The notes under the pieces: model-generated
What the model was told of the DNA's origin: nothing
What the model saw: the letters and a program-made list of their open reading frames with translations, nothing else
The model's database searches: none
Position numbers and translations under genes: made by a program
Assembly: GCA_036926295.1 (NCBI GenBank)
Contig: JAVFKF010000014.1
Coordinates: 9,610,001 to 9,674,000 of the forward strand
DNA length: 64,000 nt
Direction of reading: 5' to 3'
Source: Pachydiplax longipennis
Taxonomy: Eukaryota; Arthropoda; Insecta; Odonata; Libellulidae
Part shown: positions 1-8,445 of the stretch, in pieces
Layout: the number at the start of each line of letters is the position of its first letter
Position numbering within the stretch: position 1 is the first letter of the stretch

Positions 1-690
1 ATATCAAGGTTAATGCACAATCTCAAACAGCTGTATGGGCAAATGGAAAAAGAAGCTGAAAAATTGGACTTATAGTTAATGAAAAGTATAACAAGAATAT
101 GATAATGTCCAAATAGGAAATCAGGAGACTTGACTAGACAGTAGGAGAGAAGAAATTTGAAGGGGTGTCCTGTGTGAGATATCTGAGAGAAAAGGTATAA
201 AATGAAAACCAGATAAGCTAAGAAATGAAGGAGAAAATACAGGCTGGCAATTGAGCATATTTGGCAAACAAAGAACTGTTTAGAGACTAATTGATTTTCA
301 GAGAAGCCAAGCTAAAGATATACAAGACATACGTCCAACCAGTTATCACTTATGGTTCAGAGACATGCACCATGAAGAAGTTTGATGAATATGCTTTCAG
401 GAACTATGAAGCTAACTGGAGAATATGTCACAATATAGAGTTGTATCATTCTATTGGAGGCAAGGATATTATTAGATTTGTATAAACACATTGGAGATTT
501 GAGTGACTGGGCCATCTGGAAAGAATATGATAAAAGATTCTCAAAATATATTGAAGGAAAAGTTGCACCACACAAGAAGAAATAGTAGACCAAGACTTAG
601 ATGTATAGATCAAGGAATGGAGGGGAAGAACAAAAGACCAGGAAGAGAGGGAGGCCAAGGCTCTCAAGGACTATAGTGCCATAGGGAGAG
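1..690 (+). mobile_element. Decayed non-LTR retrotransposon (RTE-like), 3' part of reverse transcriptase
   Basis: Broken reading frames on the plus strand give the C-terminal part of an insect non-LTR retrotransposon ORF2. Around 30-110 the translation resembles the conserved 'A-E-K-x-G-L-x-x-N' segment that follows the RT palm. At 255-400 there is an 'N-x-x-Y ... K-x-x-I-Y-K-T-x-x-x-P-V-x-T-Y-G-S-E-T' segment typical of this family, usually followed by W-T but here by C-T. At 505-640 the pattern 'L-G-H-x-E-R ... R-P-R-L-R-C-I-D' matches the extreme C-terminus. The open stretch 291-485 has no ATG. Several stops and frame shifts mark it as dead. The 5' end lies outside the window. The clade is inferred from motif order and could be a related one. 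Confidence 0.8.
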
Positions 691-1130
691 TGATCATTCA
701 ACAGTTATTCATTTCTGATCTATTTTGCACTGTATATTTAAATTGTGTGGAAAATTCAACTTAAAATTTAAAAATTTCTAATTATTTTACTCACATATAG
801 TTAATATTCAAATTATTCAAATAGATCATTGCTCATCAAATGATCATCATTGGTCATCTTTATAAGAAAATTCTCTTCAAGCCTATCAAAGAATTAAAAG
901 AAATCATTATTCTACAATAATGAAACTGTCTTGAAGATAGACTGCTACCTTTTAGTGTACAATAAAATTCTCACTCTAGATAGTTTGTTTTTAATAATTT
1001 TTATATTTTGTTACTTGAATATTTCATTGGAAAGAGAAGCCCATGCATGGTGACATATCAAGTGCACATCACCCATATTACCCCCTCAAAGGCTTTTACT
1101 CCCTTTCCTGTGGCAGCGCAACCACCCCAT
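691..1130. other. AT-rich spacer without recognisable gene
   Basis: No open frame, RNA gene or repeat is recognisable. CpG is almost absent, as in the neighbouring retroelement. Confidence 0.5.
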
Positions 1131-1136
1131 AAGGGA

Positions 1137-1231
1137 TATATAAAGCCATGACTCATATTTAAAAGGGCTGTCTAAGCCCAACACCCACTTAGTTCATCTA
1201 TCTGCCTGTACAGACAGCGTGAGATTGGCTG
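1137..1231 (+). promoter_or_regulatory. Candidate core promoter and short leader exon
   Basis: A TATATAAA box lies at 1137-1144 in a locally GC- and CpG-richer island within AT-rich DNA. A good splice donor (CTG|GTGAGA) follows at 1231/1232. This could be a non-coding first exon of a plus-strand gene whose remaining exons are not visible, or a lone chance match. No strong Initiator is found 30 bp downstream of the TATA box. Confidence 0.3.
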
Positions 1232-1294
1232 GTGAGAATTTCCTTCTTGTCCATTGGTCTGCCAATATGAGTTGCCGAGGGTCAGCTAGCAAAA

Positions 1295-1390
1295 ATGCCT
1301 TCAAAAGTCCACGTAGAGATCCAATCTACCACGGGGTTTTTCGGCAAGACCACCAAGATAAATTTTGGCATCCTTGGCAATGAAGCAATG
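1295..1390 (+). CDS. Possible short first coding exon, unrecognised
   Basis: An ATG at 1295 in a favourable context (AAAAATG) opens 32 codons rich in K, T, G and F, ending at a possible donor (AATG|GTAATG). Read through without splicing, the frame stops four codons later at 1403-1405. It lies 150 bp downstream of the TATA box at 1137. The peptide matches no family I recognise, and no partner exon could be found downstream before the copia remnant. It may equally be part of a non-coding leader. Confidence 0.2.
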
Positions 1391-1405
1391 GTAATGTTAG
1401 AGTAA

Positions 1406-2540
1406 ACTTTATAGGCCAAAACATGTTTTTAAAATGTTACTGCTGCAATTCAATACATTTAATATGAATTAAATTGTAATCCTGTTGATGTAAATGACTG
1501 AATCCTAAATGTATACTTAAAGACATTGTGATAACTGAAGCGAAAATTCCTATCAATTGAATATTGTTATTTATATGTAATGGATTGTCTTTCAAGCTAG
1601 ACCACTTGGGATAATTATCATAGGATAGAGATATATTCTGTTGATATTCCTAAATTATCTTTTAAAATAATAATTCTAGTGTTATTAGATAAGAAAACTA
1701 AATTAAATTTCCATAAAATTATAATTTTTCTTATGTTAATGCCATCAAGGATTAAAATTTTTGCTCTTCTTATCTTTATCAAAGTACAAATTCGACATTT
1801 TAAGCTTCACCAAGTGCTTAAGTACTCTCTCTTATTTGCTTGGAAATTGTAAATTGTTCTTACATATTTCTATATCAATGCAGTCTCTTTAGAAATTTAA
1901 GCAAAAATTTATATTAATCCAAAAGATACTCAAAATTCAAGAAAACTAAATATTTTTTCATGACTTTGTTTTATCATTCATGATAGTGAGTCACCTACAA
2001 AACTTTTGAAATCTAGGATTATTTAGCCAAATAAACCTCAAAGATTGACCTGTAACGTGAAACAGTATCTTTCATTGGAAAATATTTTATATTATGTTAT
2101 ATTTCATTTATAAGTTATTTGTAATTCTGAATGAATACCATATTTGCTAAGCCTCCTCATGCTGTCATTTTTTGAATGTACCTAAGAGATAATTACAATA
2201 GATAGTTTCTCTCTTTTCTAGCTGTTGTTTTTATAAGAAATATTTTCTTCCATTGAGAATCAAACCTGAGTCCATTGAACAACTCTTGTTGAACCAAAGG
2301 CAATCTGATAGAGAAAAAAATGGATGTATTCTAGTTATGTGTTATTTCCGTTTATGCTGCAGTGGTCTTTTGGTATATTCATTACTTCTTGAGTTGACCA
2401 CATTGTTTCAATGTTTGACCTTGTAAGTATTGATGATTTATTTTTAGCAGATGTTACAAAATAGGTTTTTAAAAATGCATGAAGTGCACTTATAACAGCA
2501 TGGATGAGGATTGATTTAAATAATGTCCAAACTGCTTAAG
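1406..2540. other. AT-rich, CpG-poor spacer
   Basis: Nothing recognisable: no open frame of note, no tRNA-like boxes, no clear repeat. The motif ctgcttaag at 2532-2540 directly abuts the copia LTR and is the element's insertion flank. Confidence 0.5.
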
Positions 2541-2653
2541 TGTTGATAGCGAACTGCCATCTTTATTCTTGGCAACATGGCCGCTGCGTACACATAAAAA
2601 AAGAACATCACAATCCAAAACCATTTATGGTTGCATAACGTCATATTCTAACA
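2541..2653 (-). repeat. Copia 3' LTR (113 bp)
   Basis: Read on the minus strand it starts TGTTAGAATATG, directly after a purine-rich tract (GAGGAGAGG, plus-strand 2654-2662), and ends CTATCAACA. These are the short inverted TGTT...AACA ends expected of an LTR. It contains AATAAA about two thirds along (plus-strand 2557-2573 region). A 113-bp LTR is short for this group. The 5' partner LTR is absent, so the outer boundary is inferred from the terminal repeat and not from LTR-LTR identity. Confidence 0.65.
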
Positions 2654-2776
2654 CCTCTCCTCGTTAAAGACCATCAACCAAACAAAATTATAAAACACTC
2701 TATAGGTTACAAACTATTTACATTTCTCATAACTACCCTACTGGAAAGGTCTCAACCATGACAACTGAGACAAGGC

Positions 2777-3618
2777 TCAGGTCTTGGTTCCACATGATGG
2801 TTTAGTTAATAGATTAGCACAATTATCATGTGAATAAACATACTTAAACTCAATTTCACCCTTCTCAACAAGTTCTCTCATATAGTGAAACTTAACATTG
2901 ATATGTTTACTTCTGTCAGAAACAGAGTTGTTATTAGCAATACTCATTGCACCTCTATTATCAACATTAATATTGCAGGGTGTTGATGAAAATTTACATT
3001 TTTCAAATAGAAGTTCTTTTAGCCAAACTGTCTCTGTCACTGATTCATACATACTCATGTACTCTGCATGAGTGGTTGATTTTGCTACACAGCCTTGTTT
3101 TCTACTTCTCCATGACACTGCTGCCCTAGCTAAACTCACAACATAACCCGAAATTGACTTTGTGTCACTCCTGTCATTAGCCCAATCAGAGTCAGCAAAT
3201 ACCTCTATAGGCTTACCTTTCCTTGAATAACACAGTTCAAAGTCCATTTTATTCTTGAGATACCTGAATACCTGCTTCACACACTTCCAGTCTTTGACAG
3301 TTGGTCTCTCACAGTGCTGGCTTAGCCTACAGGTAGCGTTAGAGATATCAAATCTAGTTCCAGAAGCCAAGTACAGTAAACACCTAATGGCCTTGTGGTA
3401 AAGGTGGCAATCAAATTGATCCTCAGAGTTCTTGTGACCCCTCTCAGGTTCCCTTGCCTCCATAGGAGAGACAACACCCCTGCACTCTAGCATATTAAAC
3501 ATGCCCAAGACACTCTGAATGTAGTCCTTCTAGTTCACAAATAATTCTCCCCTTGTAGGCCTCTTCATTCTGAGAGATAATAAGTTAGATACCTCTCCAA
3601 GGTCTTCTATTGTCATAT
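2777..3618 (-). pseudogene. Copia pol: RNase H region
   Basis: The frame at 2777-3508 carries the copia RNase H landmarks: A-D-S-D-W-A with a catalytic aspartate (3196-3179), the 'S-x-x-Q ... S-T-x-A-E-Y' segment, and 'H-I-x-V-K-F-H-x-x-R' near the C-terminus. It starts downstream of a stop at 3530-3532. The sequence up to the MITE duplication at 3619 continues the RT-RNase H connection (a D-L-G-E motif). It is no longer translatable as part of pol. Confidence 0.88.
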
Positions 3619-3942
3619 GTTTAGCCCAGTGGTTCCCAAAGTGGGTGCTACCACCCCCTGGGGGGCGGTGCTCTAGTTTATGGGGGTGAAAAGAGCCAAG
3701 TATTACCTAAGTATTATTCCTTTTGCATAAATGTGCTATGAAAACTAAACCTTTATTGGATTATAAATAAACATTTGATTAGTCATTGTTTTTAATTTAA
3801 TTATTACAATGTTCCTCGTCTGGTTATTTAGCCTATGATTCTGATTATTATTATAAAGTTACCACTTGGGGGGCGTTGAGTATTGTTTTATGGATCCAAG
3901 GGGGCGGTGACTCGAAAAAGTTTGGGAATCACTGGTTTAGCC
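3619..3942. mobile_element. hAT-type MITE with 8-bp target duplication
   Basis: The 308-bp element at 3627-3934 begins CAGTGGTTCCCAAA and ends TTTGGGAATCACTG, giving 14-bp terminal inverted repeats with one mismatch. It is flanked by perfect 8-bp direct repeats GTTTAGCC at 3619-3626 and 3935-3942, the hAT hallmark. GGGGGCGGTG-type subterminal motifs occur at both ends. It has no coding capacity, so it was mobilised in trans by a hAT transposase. It landed inside the RT domain of the copia remnant. Confidence 0.93.
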
Positions 3943-4560
3943 TTTCCACATTTTAATTCCAAGATTCTCTTTCTCTCACCAATGGCCAACAAGTCATCAA
4001 CATAAACACCTAAAATTAAATCATCTCTCTTATATACACACAGATCACTCACACACCTTATCAGAACTAACTGTAACAACTTTTCATCTAGGAATCCATT
4101 CCAGTTCCTTCCAGATTGTTTTAGATCATATACACTCTTATTTAATCTGCAAACATAATACTTAGGATCTTCTTCATGAAAGCATTGGTATTGTTGCATA
4201 AAAACAGTGACATCAAGTGGACAATTTATATATGCCCCAATGACATCCAAGTGTTCCATTTTCCAATCATTTTCTATTGCAATTGCTATTAAAGTCCTCA
4301 AAGTTTTCCTCTAAATTACCTATTAATTAAAAGTATCAAAATAATCAATTCCCTCAATTTGTCCAAACCCGAGCTACTAATCTTGCTTTAAATTTTGCAA
4401 TATCCTCCTTGTCATTCCTTTTTACTGTAAATACCCACTTGCATTCAACAACATTCAATTCCTTTGGTCACTTAACAACTTCCCATGTCTATTGCTCCCT
4501 CATATTGCTCACTTCTTCCTCCATTGCAGCTCTCCACTCGGATGCAAACGTACCATTGAG
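3943..4560 (-). pseudogene. Copia pol: reverse transcriptase region
   Basis: From the N-terminal side: 'E-A-L-x-G ... E-W-x-x-A-M-x-E-E' and 'T-W-E-V-V' (about 4460-4560), then 'K-W-V-F ... K-A-R-L-V-A-R' (about 4355-4440), the palm segment 'L-D-V-x-x-A-Y' (about 4230-4250), and the active-site Y-V-D-D at 4004-3993. A frame shift follows the K-A-R-L-V-A-R motif, stops occur between it and 4301, and the end of the domain is cut by the MITE. Confidence 0.9.
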
Positions 4561-4589
4561 AGCCTCCTCTGACGTCTCTGGTATGGGCA

Positions 4590-4641
4590 CATGGTATTTA
4601 CCAGATAACCTAGCTCATGGTATTTACCAGATAACCTCCTC
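4590..4641. repeat. 26-bp period tandem duplication
   Basis: The 22-bp segment CATGGTATTTACCAGATAACCT occurs twice, starting at 4590 and 4616, inside the linker between copia integrase and RT. The copies are identical, so the duplication is more recent than most decay of the element. Confidence 0.85.
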
Positions 4642-4699
4642 TACTGTTTCACTTTCCTCTCTTGGTGGGAACCATTCAGATGTCTGTACTCTCAGGTGG

Positions 4700-4975
4700 T
4701 CCTTCAACAATTGTCTCTCTGGGTCACTCCTGATTTTGTAAGGGAAAACATCCTCTCAGAAGACAACATTCTGGCTGATTACTACCCTCTGCTCCTTCCG
4801 ACACCACAAGCTGTATCCCTTAATGCCTTGTTGGTATCCAAGCATCACACATTCCTTAGCACGAGGACTAAGTTTCCCCTCCCTAACAGGGAACCATGCC
4901 CATGCTTGACAGCCAAACACTCTTATGTGCTCAAAATCAGCAGTAGCAGTAAATCTCTCTCTCATTCCAAACCAT
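4700..4975 (-). pseudogene. Copia pol: integrase C-terminal segment
   Basis: The open stretch 4756-4965 shows the conserved segment after the copia integrase core: 'R-V-F-G-C-x-A-W', 'K-L-S-P-R-A-K-E-C-V-M-L-G-Y', 'K-G-Y-x-L-W' and 'V-I-x-x-x-V-V-F'. Upstream (above about 4975) similarity is lost, so the D,D-35-E catalytic core is not present. Confidence 0.88.
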
Positions 4976-5793
4976 TACCAGCAGGTAATAGCAACAATTA
5001 TATTAAAATTCCATATCATAAACGTACATCTGAAACACTTAACGTTTACTTCAGATGGTACATACGGATAATTCAGATGATGCATACTTCATTAGTAATG
5101 TTAGATCATGTAGGCAGTGGCAATGTAGAAAAAAAAACTTTCTTGTAAGCATAATATTACATTCAGTCATCGTTTTATGAGAGATACTAATAGTGAGAGT
5201 TATCATCAGGCCAATGACATTAATCAATAGTTGAATCTAGTCAATGACTACATATATCTTGTGGAACTTTGAATGAGTAACTCCTCTAATTATATGTTAG
5301 CAGATCTACTATACAGTGGTTTTATCAAATTATTACTCAAATCTTTAAATAGTATGTAATCCATTCGACTTCTTGGACAGAATAAATTGATGTGTATAAC
5401 TTTTGGCAAAATAGATTCATTTGATTCTGCCAATTTCTGTGTAGATTATTTATGAACAATAAACAAAATTTTCTTTAATTAAAGGGCAGATACAGTTATA
5501 TCAGCAAGAGTGGGAAGTAATTTTTTTAGCAAAATAAGAGAACAGGTACTTCTAGGACAACTATCAGTTTCAAAGTCAGATGTCAGTATCTATCATAATT
5601 AAAATAGGCATGTACAATTACTATTGTCATATTATAGAATTTTCAATGAGGTGAATTGTCATTTTCTTGTTTAATATGTATTAATTATGATAATGCTTAT
5701 AATACATTAACATTGGGAGAGGACATGAACATGATAGAGGACAATTTATATCCATCATTAGGAGTATTATACATAGCTTCTTCCATTGTAATA
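4976..5793. other. Intergenic spacer downstream of the glycosyltransferase gene
   Basis: AT-rich and CpG-poor. No open frames or repeats stand out. It separates the copia fossil from the 3' end of the A4GALT-like gene. Confidence 0.5.
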
Positions 5794-5799
5794 TTTATT
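5794..5799 (-). terminator. Candidate poly(A) signal of the A4GALT-like gene
   Basis: AATAAA on the minus strand about 145 nt past the stop codon at 5944. It is the first canonical signal downstream and would give a short 3' UTR. Confidence 0.5.
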
Positions 5800-5943
5800 A
5801 TTAGAATTATTAGTATGTATTAAATCACAGAGAAATTCATAAGTTATATATTTACCTTAAAAGTGATTAACTACATATAGTTACATATGATAGTACATAT
5901 GCAATCTCTTGCTTTACAAAATGTGATAGTGACTGGAAAAGTT

Positions 5944-6681
5944 TTAAAAGAATTGTCCTGCATTCCAGTATGATAGAGGACAATATTTGCTTGCAAGAAC
6001 ACCATAAAGAACATTTGAGCCAACTTTTACTGATTTTTGTGAGCTAAGTCTGTTCCACACATGCACGGCTGTGGAGTTCTTCTCTATCTCAGCTATTTTT
6101 TCATTATTAGTTTCTTCAAAATATAATTGCCAATTGAACCAAGGAATAGGATACAACACATTTTCAGGGTAGAGAATGAAATTTCCATCACAGTTTTCCC
6201 ATAAATTTTTTGTTTTTCTTTTGCAAACTTTTTCTACAGCACGTGTAATTGCATCAGGTCCGTTATGACTCCATAAGTCACCATTATAGTTATCTACAAA
6301 TTCATCAAGACATGCATTCACTAGGGTTCCATTTGCGTTCATGCTCAACACACTACTAGCAGGCCTTCCATAGCCTTCATCACCTGCAAAGTTGCTCATA
6401 TTTTGAAAGGAATGAATCACTACCACATCCATATCTAAGTAGATGCCACCATATTTGCACAATGTGAGAAATCGAAGTCCATCTGATAGATGAGATACCT
6501 TAAAAGGAGATTTGCTTTGGGTTTGGTTTTTAAGCCATTTCTCCATCTTTGTACCTTTCGTATAGTTAAAAAGATCAATGTAATGAAAGTTAATGTTTGC
6601 ATACATAGATTTGAGTTTCTCCATGTTGTATTTTCCTTCTGATCCCTTGCCTGCTTCTGGAGAGATAAGCAGTACATATAC
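5944..6681 (-). CDS. A4GALT: Lactosylceramide 4-alpha-galactosyltransferase-like protein, exon 2 (catalytic)
   Basis: This exon encodes residues 142-386 and the stop. It starts after TTTTTTCAG at phase 0, matching exon 1. It opens with the 'V-Y-V-L' strand typical of Gb3-synthase family enzymes. Next come 'H-L-S-D-G-L-R-F-L-T-L-C-K-Y-G-G-I-Y-L-D-M-D', the GT32 nucleotide-sugar site with the DxD motif at about residues 224-226, and then the C-terminal Gb3_synth domain with 'G-P-D-A-I-T-R', 'Y-P-I-P-W' and 'A-V-H-V-W-N'. Family members sit in the Golgi and add Gal (vertebrates) or GalNAc (Drosophila alpha4GT1) in alpha-1,4 linkage to glycosphingolipids. Donor specificity cannot be read from the sequence. 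The frame is intact, so the gene looks functional. Confidence 0.96.
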   Translation of the reverse strand, partial: VYVLLISPEAGKGSEGKYNMEKLKSMYANINFHYIDLFNYTKGTKMEKWLKNQTQSKSPFKVSHLSDGLRFLTLCKYGGIYLDMDVVVIHSFQNMSNFAGDEGYGRPASSVLSMNANGTLVNACLDEFVDNYNGDLWSHNGPDAITRAVEKVCKRKTKNLWENCDGNFILYPENVLYPIPWFNWQLYFEETNNEKIAEIEKNSTAVHVWNRLSSQKSVKVGSNVLYGVLASKYCPLSYWNAGQFF

Positions 6682-8022
6682 CTGAAAAAATGAAACATTA
6701 TTATCCAAAATGTATCCTGGAAAATATCTACGTTAATGATGACATTGTAAATATACACAAAGGTTCATCAAAAACGATGAGCTATTATATCTGTTTATCA
6801 ATTAAAATTTAATCTTCTTTTTCAAATGTTTTAAATTTAGAATACAGTACTATTTTTCATTAATAAAAGATGACTATCATTATCAGTTTTGTCACTTCAG
6901 ATTCTTTGTCAATAAATGTGGTTAGAAATTGCTGTCACATAATTTTGTTTAATTACATTTTGTGGAGCCATAGCTTATACGTCGGTAATGCCAGTTCAGT
7001 TAAAAAACACTATAAAACAACTTAATTTACCTACAAACAATACCCACGGTTTTCACAATTTAAGATTTTTTAGATTACTGTAGATATGTACAATCTGTTT
7101 ATCAATTAAATACAATATCTGTTTATCAATTAAAATTTATTCTTCTTATTCAAATGTTTTAAATTTAGAATACAGTACTATTTTTCATTAATAAAAGATG
7201 ACAATCATCATCTGTTTCGTCACTTCAGATTCTTTGTCAATAAATGTGGTTAGAAATTGCTGTCACATAATTTTGTTTAATTATATTTTGTAGAACCTTA
7301 GCTTATCCTCTTAGTCCGTAATTCCAGTTCAAAAAAAAAACTATAAAACAACTTAATTCAGCAACAAACTATATCCACGGTTTCTCAATTTAAGATTTTG
7401 TAGATTACTGTATATTTGTACATTACTTGTAATCCCAGTTATCGTTAGATTTCGAAAATAAATTCTGATGTTTGTGCAGCAGCTAGTTGATAACTGTTGT
7501 TACTGATATACGGATAGATTCAAACTGCATTTAAAATAAAAAATCACGGAGCAATATGAAAGGAAGAGTATTAAAATTCCCATCCTTCCATTATGCTCTC
7601 ATATTAGGGTTATTTCACCCTACTCATACTCATATCGCCTCCACGAACGCAACCTCTTCTTGTGCTAATTCAGGAAAATCACGAGTACCCCAACCACAGA
7701 ATTTTTCTTATCTTATATATTAAATTGTCTTACTCCAAGTTCCCCAAAAGAAATATCATTAAAGTCCTAAATATCTTTCATCCATGATGTAATAAACTTT
7801 CATATTGATTCTTCCTAATTAATGTCTTTATTAATTATCGTTTTACATCCATCCGCACTCCACATCTTCGTGTCCCTGTATTGGTATTATTCCATCCAAA
7901 ACGTTCACACTACGTTTAAACGTTAAGATTCTCTACTCTTTTATAGAAGGATGGCAACAACATGTTTCAATTATCTGCACAGTTTGTATTTGTAAGAATA
8001 AATCATTCAGTAATTTCAATAC
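6682..8022 (-). other. A4GALT: Intron of the A4GALT-like gene
   Basis: A 1,341-bp GT-AG intron at phase 0: donor CAG|GTATTG (GT at 8022-8021) and acceptor TTTTTTCAG (AG at 6683-6682). It carries an internal direct duplication at 6789-7422 and no other recognisable feature. Confidence 0.93.
6789..7422. repeat. Direct duplication of about 305 bp inside the intron
   Basis: Two near-identical copies, 6789-7092 and 7117-7422, both begin ATCTGTTTATCAATTAAA and share the same order of blocks (TTAGAATACAGTACTATTT, TTTGTCAATAAATGTGG and others). They differ by scattered substitutions and small indels. A third partial start (7093-7110) lies between them. There are no terminal inverted repeats or coding potential. 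This fits a local segmental duplication. Confidence 0.9.
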
Positions 8023-8445
8023 CTGTTTCTCCGGATTTGCTCTGGCAGCTGATTCGACGGCACAGCTTTGTCTTGGGTTGAGATCATTGGCGCACGATGT
8101 TTCCAGAAAGAATAAGCTATTATCGGCGACAGCAGCTTCACTCACTTCTCTCAGCATCCCTGGCTTCCTTTCCCCTCCACTTCGAGTAATTAAGCCTTTC
8201 GATTTGAATTCTCTGCAGAAATTATTTTCGGAAGATGTATCTTTATCGGTTGGTTTCTCGATTTCAGAATGTTCTTGTAATTCAGTGATATCTTTTAACT
8301 CAGTTTTTTCGTTTTTTTCGGTTTCCTCGTATCCGTTAGTTATTGCTTCAAGTCCCGATTTAGTAAGAGCAAAGCAAACGACAGGAATCATTAGTATTGC
8401 TCCTATTACGACTGCTTTTAGAGTAATATCGTGGTTTCTGAACAT
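8023..8445 (-). CDS. A4GALT: Lactosylceramide 4-alpha-galactosyltransferase-like protein, exon 1 (anchor and stem)
   Basis: Encodes residues 1-141. The start is the ATG at 8445: the frame is open a little further up but only with TTG codons, and a TAG precedes them. Residues 10-28 form one hydrophobic helix after a short basic, cytosolic N-terminus, giving the type II Golgi topology of the family. Residues 30-90 are a charged E/K/T/S-rich stem. From about residue 107 the fold begins with 'F-F-L-E-T-S', then 'L-N-P-R-Q-S-C-A-V-E-S-A-A', a family signature. It ends at phase 0 on CAG|GTATTG. With exon 2 the protein is 386 residues, close to the usual 340-400. This two-exon model looks complete. 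Confidence 0.95.

Larger units (their letters stand above)
2541..4975 (-). mobile_element. Truncated Ty1/copia LTR retrotransposon remnant
   Basis: On the minus strand the order integrase C-terminus, reverse transcriptase, RNase H, polypurine tract, 3' LTR identifies a copia-type element (integrase precedes RT). Gag, protease, the integrase core, primer binding site and 5' LTR are missing: recognisable similarity ends near 4975. In-frame stops (for example minus-strand TAG at 3530-3532), frame shifts and a 308-bp MITE insertion at 3627-3934 disable it. A 22-bp segment is duplicated in tandem at 4590-4641. It is a fossil, older than the MITE. Confidence 0.92.
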
